This document shows, piece after piece, positions 1 to 11,560 of a stretch of 64,000 nucleotides of DNA. Position 1 is the first letter of the stretch; each line of letters begins with the position of its first letter. The notes under the pieces were generated by a model. The model saw only the letters and a list, made by a program, of their open reading frames with translations. It was not told the origin of the DNA and ran no database searches. The position numbers and the translations under genes were made by a program. The DNA comes from Bactrocera neohumeralis (taxonomy: Eukaryota > Arthropoda > Insecta > Diptera > Tephritidae): NCBI RefSeq assembly GCF_024586455.1, contig NC_065921.1:69069528-69133527 (forward strand), given 5' to 3'.

Positions 1-756
1 ATCTAGCGCAGCTGAGAGTGTACACGAAGACCGTGAAGAGTCGATTCGGCGTCGTTCGCAGGAACTCGGACTGACGTATGTAAAGATTTGGCGCATTTCA
101 CGTCAAAATTTTAAATTGAAAGCATGCAAAATGAAGCTTGTGTAAGAAGTGAGGCCAATTGACCTTCCCAAGCGACATCGATCGACACATTTCGATCAGA
201 GATGAAGCCCACTTCTGGCTCAATGGGTAACCTCAAGAGATTCAAGAGCTGTAATTTGACCCAGAAAAACAACGCTTTGGTGTGGTTTGGGGACCTTTAA
301 AAATGATGCCGGACACATCGTAACCGTCAATGGCGACCGTTATCGCGTCATGAAAACCGTCTATTTGATGCCTGAAATTGAAGCTCGTGAACTCGGCGAC
401 ATTTGGTTTCAACAAGACGGCGCCACTTTCCACACATCGCATAAATCAACACTTCGGTGAGCAGACAATTTCAAGTATTGGGCCGGTCGTTAAACTTTTT
501 CCTGTGGGAATATGCAAAGTCTATGCGGTAAATCCCGCTTAGATTCAGGGCTTGTAGCAAAATATCACGAGTGTCATTCGCCGAGTCATGAAATAAAGTG
601 CAGCGCGGTTCAATCGCCCAGTTGGCTCATTAAGATGAGGTCGTGGCGTGTTGTGTGTTGAATATAATAAAGATTGAAAAATCGATGTTCAAGCCTCACA
701 ACTCTCTCGTCTAATATGAGGTAATCGTTCTCCAAGCAATGGAATGTATCAACCCT
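1..756 (+). pseudogene. Decayed mariner-superfamily transposase (copy A), left end outside the window
   Basis: Broken reading frames encode pieces of an insect Tc1/mariner-superfamily transposase with an N-terminal helix-turn-helix. The first 60 bases encode a stretch like ESVHEDREESIRRRSQELG, typical of the linker after the HTH. A later frame (about 370-460) encodes GDIWFQQDGATFHTS, which is the block around the second catalytic Asp (QQDGA). Frameshifts and stops separate the blocks. Compared with copy B (23551-24362), this copy lacks about 30 bases at 294 and about 35 bases at 484, so it is the more degraded of the two. The element end is probably near 756. It encodes no working enzyme. The family is clear from the motifs; the subfamily is not. 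Confidence 0.8.
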
Positions 757-2330
757 TAAAAATGTGTACTTATTAGCAGCCGAATTTGATTAGAAGTAGA
801 AAACACTGTGATGGAAAGTAATGCAGTATCGGTCGCTTCTGGAATTGACTAACAAATAAATAAGCCTTTATGTGAAGCGAAGTTTCTTTTGCATTTTGAA
901 ATTCCAGAATCGGAGTGATCCTTTAGTAAAATCGATGATTAACTTCTAACTAGAAAAAAAAATGAAAATAATGTTTTACAATTTGAGGTTATTCCATATC
1001 CCACGCATTCACAGCGTAAAAATAGGCATATCAGCTTTGAACTTAACATTATTAGACAGTACTAGAGAGGCAATAAAAATGAGCGTGCAGAGCTTGACAA
1101 ATCGCAAGAAGAAGTTAATGTTTAAACCAGCTGAGCTTGCGTAATCAAAACAAATCCAGAACTAGTTTCGAGTCATATGAAGTTTATTCCGAAAAGAGTA
1201 GCTTATGAGGAAATCTTTGGAGCCCATAAATCAGCATATCAGCATATCACCATATCTCCCTTTCTCGCCTCTATGATAAGCTTCGAAAAGTTCAATCACT
1301 GGATCTCTAACTGCCACTATTCATTTTAATAAAATGACAAATTAACATGACAGCGAAAAATTAACGAAAAAGCACAAACATGTTAAATAATTTTTCTTAA
1401 TTTGTATTTTTTTGTTTAGTTTTTGTTTTGTATTGGAAATATATGTATGTACATATTTTCTTTGCAAGTAAGTTAAAAGTGTGTATGCATACGCATTTAG
1501 CGGTGTTTTTATCATTTTAGTAAAATTTCACGCCTTACTATCAACTGAGGGGAAGCACGGCGCACTAAGGAGAGTGAAGTTCGCACTAAGCAAATTCATA
1601 GTAGAGTAGTTGTATGCAAATAGCAAAGTACTATTGGCTTTATCTACACACGCACATACCAACATATACATGTCTACATGTGAGTCTGTGTGAGATGGGA
1701 GTGAATTCATCATCAAAGTAAACGAGCATTCATCAATTTACACTTTCAATTTACAAATTGTTGTTGAGTAAACATACACAGTGTATTACACACATACATA
1801 TTTTTGTAGCTAAAAGTAATTTAGAGTGGCGTTACAAGTCGAAAAATATGCCGAGAGATGAAAGCAATGAAGAAATGCTGCCATAAAATTCTCGATAAAA
1901 AGAAGCTACTGTAAATAAACGCCCGTAACAGTGAAAGAAATTTCTAAAATAAATAAACAAGTGTTCAAAGAATCAATCGAATTTACTATATACATATGCA
2001 TGTTTCTTAGTGACTCATTCGGAATGGCTGTTGTAATAAAGACTATTATATGCCTCTAATGAGGGCAAGGAAAGTAAGCCCAAATACGGCATTTAATAAA
2101 CTGGCTTGCTTTAGTGATACAAATTCCACACAAGAGAGTATAAATTATATTTCTAAGGATAGAGAATTTGGTACTGGATCTAATCATTTTTACAGTAATT
2201 GTAATTGTATGCAACTTATACGGTTTTTTTCAAAATTTTTGGCTTAGCAACTTGATTTATTTGTCAAACGGAGGTCCCTTCAGTTTGCAACCTCTGTATG
2301 GCTCTTCCAGTTACCGTTTGATACTGGATG
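757..2330. repeat. Non-coding segment duplicated at 24363-26340
   Basis: No gene is seen. The segment aligns by eye at high identity with 24363-26340, apart from indels. The largest indel is a 425-bp insertion in the other copy, at the point matching about 1096 here. It contains microsatellite-like ATGTATGT/ACATAC runs near 1440-1500 and 1780-1800. Confidence 0.75.
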
Positions 2331-2735
2331 CAAGGTTCAATCATGGAGTACGCGAGGATTGCTGCCTGACCAATAACGCATATTTTGCTTATTGACGAAG
2401 CCATTCAGCCAGAAATGATCTTCATTGCTGAAGATGATTTTTCGATGAAAATCCGGATACTTTTCAAGTTGTTTCTCAGCCCAATTCACCAACATACGAC
2501 GCTTCTAGTGGTCAAGTGGCTTCAGTTATTGCGTCAATTTGATCTTACAAAGATGTAGGCCAAGATCTTTTTGCAAAATTCGCCACAACGACGTCACAGA
2601 GAGGCCCAACGTTTGTCAACGACGTGTGAGAGACTGATTTAGGTATTGATCAATTGATGCGCTAGCGGTAGCAATATTCTGGACACTACGGACACTTCTT
2701 GGTCTCACAGGCACTGGAAAATTTTGTATTTGTGG
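2331..2735 (-). pseudogene. Antisense mariner-superfamily transposase relic, copy A only
   Basis: The reverse strand reads, with a few stops, from a segment like PVRPRSVRSVQNIA through SVTSLWRILQKDLGLH to a block near 2380-2440 reading IIFSNEDHFWLNGFVNKQN. This is the first catalytic block of HTH plus DDE insect mariner-like transposases, normally FSDEAHFW. Here the catalytic Asp codon has become Asn, so the enzyme is dead even apart from its stops. The N-terminal HTH and the C-terminal half are missing. Copy B has nothing corresponding: homology between the copies breaks at about 2325 versus 26340. It belongs to the same broad family as the relic at 1-756 but to a different lineage. Confidence 0.75.
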
Positions 2736-3640
2736 ATTTTGGAAAAAAAAAACAAAAATTGATGCATTCATATAAAATAAATGCAATTTCTAAGAACACT
2801 TTTTCAAGATCTTCTTGGGAAAAATGGTATTTAACTATATTTTTCCTTTCTTAGAGCTTTCCACCTTATATTTCAACATTTAACGAGATTTAACTCTTGT
2901 ACTCCCTAGAAATAATACAAGAAAACTCTTATACATACATATGTATGTATATACAAAATATTTATATTTTGATTTTCTTTTTGACCTTCGCTCGATATTG
3001 ATCAACAATTCATAGTTGAAGTCGTTGACAATAAAAAAATATTCTACAAATATTGAATTCGACATACCTGTTTGCTTATCGAAGCAGTCCCACAGGCCTA
3101 CACCCTAAGGCCAACAACAATTGCCCGCCAGCAACCGGCTTTTTGTATTGCTGACTCTCCATGCTACGCTTGTTTTGCATATTAAACTATTTATTTACAT
3201 ATGTTCTTTTGTGTTGGCATTTTTTTTTACTTCGCCACTTTTATTATCCAACATCAATGACGTCGATTGCGCCGAGCTCAGCTGATTAGGTTGCTGTCGC
3301 AAGTGCTGTTTAGTGCGATCTAAAGGTTTGGCGCGATCACTTTTAATAATCCAGCCGACAATTGCTTTACATTTACATATGTACATAGGTATTTATGTAG
3401 AAATCGTGGCCCGAAACCGTTCCGCCAGCTGCTTGCCATCTCTTAACGATCGTTGTGCGATCTTTGTTGCAGTGTGTGTTTTTTTTATGATATGTGGATA
3501 TGTATCTACGTACATCGCACAGTGGTGCCGCTTCATACAAGCCGCAGCAAAAAATAGAAGGAATCGAGGTAGGGCTTTGAAATTTGGCACACATCTCTCA
3601 TATTGCCAAATTAGATGAAAAAAAAATTTTGTTAAAATCC
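2736..3640. other. AT-rich non-coding DNA, no gene seen
   Basis: Contains ATGTATGTATAT-type simple repeats near 2935-2960 and nothing with recognisable coding similarity. Overlapping reading frames of 60-100 codons around 3195-3700 on both strands show no family motif. Confidence 0.5.
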
Positions 3641-3960
3641 GCCCACAACCACGCCCACCTCCCATATAACACAAAAAACAAAAATCATCCCACAGTAACA
3701 AAATTTTCTACAGTGTAATATTTCGTAAATATAAGCTTGTCCAGAAAAAATAAATCAAATACGCCCACAATTACGCCCTTCTCCCATATAATATAATCAC
3801 AAAAGTTGCAATATTTTCGCTGTTATCACAGCTAGACTGTTATAAATTGTCAAACGGATTTGAATCAATAAAAATTATTATTTCTCTAAAAATGAAACAA
3901 CTACGCCCACCTCCCATGTAAAATAACCAATAAATATTCAAAAATGATCATATATTATTA
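3640..3960. repeat. Relic of the CGCCCACCTCCCAT interspersed repeat
   Basis: The phrase CGCCCACCTCCCAT, or a close variant, occurs near 3650, 3770 and 3903, each followed by an A-rich stretch. The same phrase is found in the intact repeats at 6065-7138 and 16081-17137. It is therefore a decayed piece or a relative of that family. It carries no coding capacity. Confidence 0.5.
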
Positions 3961-3965
3961 ATTAT

Positions 3966-5607
3966 TTATTCAACAAGTAATTTTTTAACATCATCGTCCA
4001 ATTCTAAAGTTTTATTTTTGGGATTTGTTCTGAAACCATTAATAAAAGGATCCGATGAAGCTAAAAGCAAGTGCATTACATCTTGATTTGTAGAAATTCT
4101 GTCGCATTTTCTAGAATGATTGAGCCTATATTTCTTGTAATCTTTATTGCGAGCTTCTTGAGCCTCCTCTGATAGCATGCCCATTGGTAAAATAGAGGAC
4201 GAAACAATTTTACTTCCATGCATTAAAACTTTATGTACCGTCATTGTCTTAATTGGCGTAGAAACCGCTTACGCGATTATAGCCGAGTTAACAACAGCGC
4301 GTCAGTCGTTTCTTCTTTTCGCTACGTGGCGCCAATTGGATATTCCAAGCGAAGCCAGGTCCTTCTCTACTTGGTCCTTCCAACGGAGTGAGGTCTTCCT
4401 CTTCCTCTGCTTCTCCCCGGCGGGTACTGCGTCGAATACTTTCAGAGCTGGAGTGTTTTCGTCCATTCGGACAACATGACCTAGCCAGCGTAGCCGCTGT
4501 CTTTTAATTCGCTGAACTATGTCGATGTCGTCGTATATCTCGTACAGCTCATCGTTCCATGAATGCGGTATTCGCCGTGGCTAACGCGCAAAGGACCATA
4601 AATCTTTCGCAGAACTTTTCTCTCGAAAACTCGCAACGTCGACTCATCCGTTGTTGACATCGTCCAAGACTCTGCACCATATAGCAGGACGGGAATTATG
4701 AGTGACTTATAGAGTTTGGTTTTTGTTTGTCGAGAGAGGACTTTGCTTCTCTCTACAGTCCGAAGTAGCACCTGTTGGCAAAGAAAACCTGCGTTGGATT
4801 TCTAGGCTGACATTGTTGGTGGTGTTTACGCTGGTTCCAAGATAGACGAAATTATCTACGACTTCAAAGTTATGACTGTCAACAGTGACGTGAGTGCCAA
4901 GTCGCGAGTGCGACGACTGTTTGTTTGATGACAGGAGTTATTTCGTCTTGCCCTCGTTCACTGCCAGACCCATTTTCTGTGCTTCCTTGTCCAGCCTGGA
5001 GAAAGCAGAACTAACGGCGCGGGTGTTGAGGCCGATGATATCAATATCATCGGCATACGCCAGCAGCTACCGTCATTGACTTATAGTAAAATTCATAAAG
5101 GCTGACATATAACCTCGCAGTTTTCATGCAATAAATTTAAAATTTTTGAGGATCTATTGCTGCTTGACTATTGATTGTATTTAATATTATTTTAAATCTA
5201 TGTATCAGGTTTTCGTCAACGCCAACAATATCGGCAGTTTTAGCAGGATTCTCAAAAAATCTTCGTGAGGTATTGCCATCATTTGTCGTACCCAGTCCCT
5301 GATTCACTACATCAACATTTATTCCCAAGGATGACTTCGAATCTGCTTGAATACGTGCTTTTTCATCTGCCTTCAGTTTTTTGGTACGATCGTCAGTTCT
5401 CCATTTGAGAAAATGTTTGTTGTAAGCAATATGTATTAGTTCAAATAATATAATGCATCTAAACTTAAAGTTTATTTTGTGTAAGTGGCTAACCTGCGCG
5501 CTCCTGCGCACAATAGTTGTATTCTGTTGAAGTTGTGATATATATGATTTTTTTGGACCATGAAAAAACATCATATTAAAAAAAATCTTGAAAAAGAAAG
5601 TATACAT
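3966..5607 (-). pseudogene. Transib/RAG1-like DDE transposase C-terminal fragment, split by a retrotransposon
   Basis: Two reading frames on the reverse strand (5607-5137 and 4244-3966) become one when the 821-base retrotransposon and one copy of its 11-bp target duplication are ignored. The upstream part contains the block GTTNDGNTSRRFF. The downstream part contains HKVLMHG and then SEEAQEARNK followed by a basic KKYR stretch. As I recall, this layout (a Gly/Asn-rich TNDGNT block, then a Glu-containing SEE..E.RNK block) is that of Transib transposases, and the last block resembles the RAG1 region around its third catalytic acidic residue (SEGNESGNK). If so, the Glu preceding ARNK would be the catalytic one. 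There is one in-frame TAA near 5136. The DDE Asp residues upstream are not found, so it is a fragment. The first ~70 codons of the 5607 frame look like non-element sequence. The family assignment is moderate. Confidence 0.6.
4236..5078 (-). mobile_element. 5'-truncated RTE-like non-LTR retrotransposon with 11-bp target duplication
   Basis: TACCGTCATTG occurs at both 4236-4246 and 5068-5078 and flanks 821 bases. The reverse strand encodes the end of a non-LTR reverse transcriptase: the region of the YADD box at the 5' side (about 5060-5040), then KLYKSLIIPVLLYGAESW (about 4720) and further pieces of the C-terminal tail. The 3' end points to 4247. The element is truncated within the reverse transcriptase, as is usual for target-primed insertion. 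It matches 52675-53090 and parts of 20536-21060. It interrupts the Transib-like fragment, so it is the younger of the two. Confidence 0.9.
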
Positions 5608-6064
5608 TTGATGATGTAAATCACATCTATAACATTGGTTTTAATAAATAAAAACTTTACAATTGATATTTTATGGTTAACTTTGGAGTTTTAACCTTTG
5701 CAATATTCATCACATTTTTCTGAGTAACTTTGCGTTGATACCTTGTTGGATTTTGAAACTCTCCCAACAAAAAACCATTGAATATATCAAGCCCAAGTAT
5801 ACGGATATTGTTATTTGATTAGTTCTTAGCTTAAATTGAAAAGATGGTACAAATTTGGAATAATAAAAAAAAATACTTTTTTCCGCTCTGGCACAACCGC
5901 ATCGTTCGAAGCGCGTTGTGCAAACGGTTATCGCTTGAGGCTTGAAGATATTTATCGGAGTCGTGCAGCCAACGGTGACGTCAAACATTGAAGATTGTAT
6001 TCATTTGTGCGTTTCTGTGGCGCAGAGTGTATTGACGTTAATTGTTCTGTATCTTCCGACTTGT
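5608..6064. other. No gene recognised
   Basis: A 92-codon reverse frame (5988-5710) has no recognised motif and sits directly before a repeat. Present only in copy A. Confidence 0.4.
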
Positions 6065-7138
6065 TATACTCTCGCAACAATGTTGCTAAGGAGAGTATTA
6101 TAGTTTTGTTCACATAACGGTTGTTTGTAAGTCCTAAAACTAAAAGAGTCAGATATAGGGTTATATATACCAAAGGGATTAGGGTGACGAGTAGAGTCGA
6201 AATCCGGATGTCTGTCTGTCCGTCCGTCCGTCTGTCCGTCCGTCCGTCCGTGCAAGCTGTAACTTGAGTAAAAATTGAGATATCATGATGCAACTTGGTA
6301 CACGTATTCCTTGGCTCTATAAAAAGGTTAAGTTCGAAGATGGGCAAAATCGGTCTACTGCCACGCCCACAAAATGGCGGAAACCGAAAACCTATAAAGT
6401 GTCATAACTAAGCCATAAATAAAGATATTAAAGTGAAATTTGGCACAAAGGATCGCATTAGGGAGGGGCATATTTGGACGTAATTTTTTTTTGGAAAAGT
6501 GGGCGTGGCCCCGCCCCTACTAAGTTTTTTGTACATATCTCGGAAACTACTATAGCTATGTTAACCAAACTCTACAGAGTCGTTTTCTTCGTTTCAGGCA
6601 TTTCCATATACAGTTTAAAAATGGAAGAAATCGGATAATAACCACGCCCACCTCCCATACAAAGGTTATGTTGAAAATCACTAAAAGTGTGTTAACCGAC
6701 TAACAAAAAACGTCAGAAACACTAAATTTTACGGAAGAAGTGGCAGAAGGAAGCTGCACCCAGGCTTTTTTTTAAAAATTGAAAATCGCCCACTTATGGA
6801 CCAAAAACCATATCTCAGGAACTACTCCACCGATTTCAATGAAATTCGGTATATAATATTTTCTTAACACCCTGATGACATGTACGAAATATAGGTGAAA
6901 TCGGTTCACAACCACGCCTTCTTCCAATATAACGCTGTTTTGAATTCCATCTGATGCCTTCTCTGTATAATACGAGTATAAACATTAGGAACCAATGATG
7001 ATAGCGGAATAAAACTTTACAAAAATTCGGTATTTGAAAAATATGTAAGTGACGTATAATGAAATCTCGATTATCACTTTATCATGCGAGAGTATAAAAT
7101 GTTCGGTGACACCCGAACTTAGCCCTTCCTTATTTGTT
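6065..7138 (+). repeat. Interspersed repeat family I, ends carry TATACTCTCGCA (copy 1)
   Basis: About 1.07 kb. It begins TATACTCTCGCAACAATG and ends with the inverse of the same word (GCGAGAGTATAAAATG) followed by TTCGGTGACACCCGAACTTA. Inside are a C/T-rich TCTGTCTGTCCGTCCGTCCG microsatellite (6209-6253) and several GCCCAC(C)-containing segments. Close copies lie at 16081-17137 and, inverted, at 48249-49413. No protein is encoded, so it is a non-autonomous element. Inverted subterminal repeats suggest DNA-transposon ancestry, but the class is not settled. Absent from the matching place in copy B. Confidence 0.8.
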
Positions 7139-7830
7139 ACTAACAAATTTCAGGCAAAATCAGTAATTTTCAGTATAACCTAACATCGCAGGGTTGCCAG
7201 ATGCTTGACTACTTTACTATTTAAAAAAATAATAAAACTAGCATTTTATATAGCATTAGTAAACAATATTTTTTAATATTTTCTAATAAGATAGACGTTA
7301 ATGATATTTTTTCAGTGAAACAAACAAATAATTTATTATAAACACTCAACGCTGTGTTGCAACTACAGATGCAAAATTAAATAATATATTTTTAACAGAA
7401 TTCATTTGCAAAAACGCATCAGCTTACCGTTTTTATTAAATAATTATAAAAAATACAAGTCATCATAAAAACGCATTAACTCTAAACGACACAGCTGACG
7501 GCGCAAAGCCGACTCGCCGCCGTTTAAAAGCCACTAAATAAAAGACGGCAAATTGTCGGTCAAGCATGTGCGTTTTACTGTTATTATTTTAGTTGTTTTA
7601 CTGGTCAAGAAATGGCACAGCTTGTGGATAAGTAGATTTATGTGACGCGTCACTTGGCAATCGTTTAAAGCAAAACAAGACGCCGACAGTCGTGGGACAG
7701 CCAGCTGCTCATTAAGAGGTTCGCATTGGGTAATGTGTATGGTATGTGTATATGTGTGTGTGCGAAGCGACGCTAAATGAGCAAAGAAAACGAGAACTTC
7801 AACGTCTGCGAATGTGAAATATTTCATAAA
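7139..7830. other. Copy A-specific non-coding DNA
   Basis: No gene recognised. A 163-codon reverse frame (8025-7534) crosses into duplicated sequence where copy B does not keep it open, so it is unlikely to be coding. Short GT-rich tract at 7737-7766. Confidence 0.45.
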
Positions 7831-9144
7831 ATGCTGGCTGGTATACCAAAAAAGAAAACCAACAAACCTGCTGAGCGTTGGTCGACGGTTTAGTAGCACT
7901 TTACAGAGTCGGCTTTCATGCTTGCATACAATTCGTGTTTGCGTGTATTGCGCAATGTGCAGTGCGGAAGTAGCATTATGTTTTGGCTGTAAAATTAGTG
8001 ATTCATTGAATGCTGTTGCATACATGAGTTGATATATTTATTTATGTATGTATGTATCAATACGTAAGCGCTTGAAGTCTTGTGATTTTACAAATGAAAT
8101 TAATATAGGCGATCGATAATGTGTTATAAAGAGCGATTCTCAATCCTTGTTCTTTTTTAAACAAATAAAAAATAAATACTATATGTATGCTCCAGAAAAA
8201 GTTTTTTTTTCGACGATGTCGAAAGAATGGTAATGATATAGAGGACACGCTATTTGTTAATAGTAAAAAGTGAGTTCGTGGAGTGGTTTGATCGCAATAA
8301 GTGTGAGGATTGTTCATACAACAAGAAGAGATTGCTGTTCCGTGACAAGCTAACGATTTGAACGCCTAATAAAGATTATCCAGTAATTGATAAAGGCTTC
8401 ATCAGTTTGGTCGAAGAAACGAAAGGTATGCAAAACTGCAATCGATATATCAGAAACAGCACTAGTTCGCGTGAATACATGCAGATGAACATGGCTAAAT
8501 CAAATCAGCTGACGTCCAAAGTTCCATTTAATGAAAACATATAAAGCGCCATAACTAGGCTCTACAATAAGGTAAGAGACTGATACCAATTACAACATAC
8601 ATAATTTGGAAGACTTTTCTAAGATTTCAAACTCTTTAAGACGTGGGCGTAACTCCGCCCTTTAATAATCCAAATTTGTACAGAACAACTGGTCTTTTAA
8701 CTCCTCTTACAACAATGCGAAAATTGGTGAAATCGGATAATAAATCTGCCTCCCCATATAAAGGTCTTTTTAAAAAGTACTAAGATAAATCAATAACTAA
8801 TTATATCACAGACATTAAATCTTATGCTGAACCTCTGCAGCATGTGTGGCATTTAAAGGGGCCGGTGGCAAAATTCGACTGTGGCCATGTCAACTTGTAA
8901 GTTAAATAACATTTCTCCGGACCTACTCAAACAATTTCAGCCAAATTCGGTATGTAAGGTTGCCTTGGCTTCCATATGTAACCGTGCGAAATCGGACTAC
9001 TAACGCGCCTTCTCCTCATACATATTATACAACTTTAAATTCAATCTGATTCTTTCACTTTTCATTATGCAAGTCAAAATCTAATGAATGTACAGGAATA
9101 TAACTCTGTATGTATTCCATATTTGATATCTGGGGTTAGTGCCT
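7831..9144. repeat. Duplicated non-coding segment (matches 27555-28836)
   Basis: By eye about 97-98 percent identical to 27555-28836 over the first few hundred bases. It contains decayed interspersed-repeat phrases (GTGGGCGTAACTCCGCCC near 8643, and GAAATCGGA words) but no gene. This tract is much more alike between the copies than the promoter region further right. Confidence 0.8.
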
Positions 9145-9783
9145 TTAAGGGGCTGTATCTGTGAAATCGGCTATACCTGTGAAATAGGGAAGGTTGTCTC
9201 TTGAATAGTTTTTGGATGGCAGCGTACTAAAGAGCGACTGCTCGGAGGTGCAAACATATATAGGTGAAACTTTAAACGCGTTTTTCTCGAAGCGATATTT
9301 TTCAAAATTGCTGGCGTCATAACTCAACGTGAAATTAACCGATCGACTTCAAATTAAAACTAAGTATTTTTGAAAACATTTACTATGCAATGATTTTTGA
9401 TTGGTTGAAAATTGTCAATTTGGCATTAAAACACGACCATTTTTTACCTAAAAAAATTTTTTTTTTTTCAAATTACGCCATTTTGGTAATTTTTGAAATT
9501 TTTCAAAGATCGTCGATCATAGTATGGAAAATATCTTCGAGTTTAATAAACTTTTCAAATTTTTTTGTTTCAGCTATTTATTCGGCCGGAATCACGCCAA
9601 AGGTTGGCAGCTCATAACTTCGTTATTTTTCAACATTTTTGTAAAAAAAAAATCTTAAAATATGCTTAAAATATACCTTATTACGTTAAAAGAAGCTCGA
9701 AATATTCAATAGCGTACTTTCTCTTAAAAAAATTCACGAAAATGGGATAATTTTTTATGCGTCACATTGGTATAGCCCCTTAA
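9145..9783. mobile_element. TTAA-flanked MITE (copy A)
   Basis: TTAA at 9145-9148 and 9780-9783 bound a sequence beginning GGGGCT and ending GGTATAGCCCC. Copy B has the cleaner terminal inverted repeat GGGGCTATACC. In copy A the left repeat is disrupted by a small 22-base insertion. No transposase is encoded. TTAA duplications and inverted ends point to a piggyBac-like or Kolobok-like non-autonomous element (inference). Confidence 0.65.
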
Positions 9784-10049
9784 GGTTTTCTATTTGAAAA
9801 ATGGCTAAATTCTAGCCCCATAAAAGTATGTATATACATTTTTCTAATATAAAGCTCGGAAATTTTTTTAAAAACAATACAGACGGAAGCGTATAGAATT
9901 TGCTTTGAATCCCACAACTTCATTAAAAAATTAATGATTAAAATAAAAATATTCCATTTTGAAATTTGCAGGAAGTGTTCATCCTTAATTCATTTCAATT
10001 TTTTGAGCTTTCCTTTCGATAAAAATTTTACTTTTTAAATATGGCCCAA
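9784..10049. other. Duplicated non-coding DNA
   Basis: Matches about 29423-29640 in copy B with small indels. No gene. Confidence 0.6.
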
Positions 10050-10480
10050 AGGTACTCAATGAAGTTCAAATCAAGAGACTAAGAGGATAGTCGAGAAATT
10101 TAATCCTAATATCCACAAACCACAATTTGGTAGTTTTTTCGGTATATTTCGGATCGTGATCACTTTGTCCAGCTTCTTGTCTGAATATTTACAGACGTGA
10201 AAGTTATGAGGGTATAATCTATGGTATGCATTATAACATCGATCCGCCGAAGTACGCTCAGCTCATTTTCGCTAAAACACCCCCAACCCATCAGTAAACC
10301 ATTTTTAAATTTCATTGTTTGGCATATGTTCCGATATTGTACATCAACCTGCTTGTCAAGCCATGACAAAGAACCTCCATTCCTATCAACTATTCTTGTG
10401 ACGTATCGAAAGCTTTGGCCAATTTATGCGTGCCTTACAGTGCTTATTACTTCAGATCGGGATTTTATCATCGCTCTACC
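10050..10480 (-). pseudogene. Tc1-like transposase relic (copy A)
   Basis: The reverse strand encodes LSWLDKQVDVQYRN, then a degenerate GWGCFSENELSVLRRID block equivalent to the VWGCFS box of Tc1 transposases. After frameshifts there is a segment like SLDLNFIEYL near 10050-10080, equivalent to the SPDLNPIE box that carries the region of the third acidic residue. The second catalytic region (QDNDPKHT in the family) is reduced to something like DHDPKYTEK. Frameshifts and stops rule out function. The copy B counterpart at 29655-30085 keeps a longer frame. Confidence 0.75.
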
Positions 10481-10771
10481 CGTTATTTTTCAAAACCAAC
10501 CGAAACTGTTCAACCCCCTAGGTATCGAATATGTTTATCTCACTATCTATAGCCGAATTTTGACCGAAAATATCGGTCAATGTCAGAGATATGCAATTGA
10601 AATTCAGACCGAATGCTTTCTTAGCAACAGTAATTCTGTGTTTCAAAAATGGGTTGAATCGAGTCAATATTTTCCTGAGCCCTCATATACATACCTAATA
10701 TTAAGGTTTTTCGAACTTCCGGGTCACTTTATAATGCATATAATAATCTCAAAAAACACAAATTATTAAAA
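10481..10771. other. Duplicated non-coding DNA
   Basis: Similar to about 30086-30345. The overlapping 182-codon forward frame (10221-10769) is the antisense shadow of the Tc1 relic continued into non-coding DNA. Confidence 0.55.
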
Positions 10772-11560
10772 AAACAAGAAAAAACGTTAACTTCGGTTGC
10801 ACCGAAGCTAAATACCCTTCACAGGTGCATTTCTCTTAGTAACTATGTGTTCAGTTTGTATGGAAGCTATATGCTATAGTAATTCGTTCTGAACAATTTT
10901 TTTGGAGATTATATTGTTACCTTAAGCAGTAATCCATACCAAATTTCGTGAAGATACCACGTCAAATGCGAAAGTTTTCCATACAAACCCTTAATTCCGA
11001 TCGTTCGGTTTGTGTAGCAGCTATATGCTATAGTAATCATTATTTCTATAAACAAAAGCTCATACCAAATTTAGTGAAGATATATCGTCAAAGAAGGAAG
11101 TTTCCCATGAAAGCATTTGATTCCGATCATTTAGTTTGTATGGTAGCTATATGCTATAGTTAACCGATCTGAACAATTTCTGCGGAGATTACATTGTTGT
11201 CTTAGAAAATAATCTATACCAAATTTCGTGAATATATCTTGTCAAATGTAAAAGTTTTCCATACAAAAACTTGATTCCGATCATTCAGTTTGTATGGCAG
11301 CTATATGTTATAGTAATCCGATATCGGCCGTTCCGGCAAATGAGCAGCTTCTTGAAGAGAAAATGACGTTTACGAAATTTCAAAATGATAACTCAAAAAC
11401 TGAGGTACCAGTTCGTATATATATAGACAGAGGGACGGACAGACGGACATGGCTTAATCGACTCAGCTCAACATACTGATCATTTATATATATACTTTAT
11501 AGGGTCTCCGACGCTTCCTTCTGGGTGTTACAAACTTCGTGACAAACTTAATATATATAT
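10772..11560. repeat. Interspersed repeat family II with ~150-bp tandem monomers
   Basis: Opens ACAAGAAAAAACGTTAACTT, then carries four monomers, each containing TGTATGG(C/A)AGCTATATG, at about 10857, 11008, 11136 and 11289. Spacing is about 150, 128 (a shortened unit) and 153 bases. It ends with a GACAGA(C/G)GGACGGACAGACGG tract and CTTTATAGGGTCTCCGACG. No protein is encoded. Degraded relatives lie at 17215-17540 and 36950-37260. In my recollection this family is abundant in tephritid genomes. Confidence 0.75.

Noticed and set aside
3313..3701. Overlapping 70-102-codon frames on both strands
   Set aside because: No motif, low complexity, overlapping in opposite directions, and they run into a repeat; treated as chance.
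5710..5988. 92-codon frame as the N-terminal part of the Transib-like transposase
   Set aside because: No resemblance to the N-terminal or DDE Asp regions of that family, and the intervening sequence has stops.
6065..7138. Calling repeat family I a Helitron or a SINE
   Set aside because: No TC...CTRR ends with hairpin, no pol III boxes or A-rich tail could be recognised; left unclassified.
7534..8025. 163-codon reverse frame
   Set aside because: Crosses the point where duplicated and copy A-specific DNA meet; in copy B the matching part is not open in that frame and no family is recognisable.
10221..10769. 182-codon forward frame, the longest in its neighbourhood
   Set aside because: Lies antisense to the Tc1-like relic and continues into non-coding DNA; the copy B version is disrupted.
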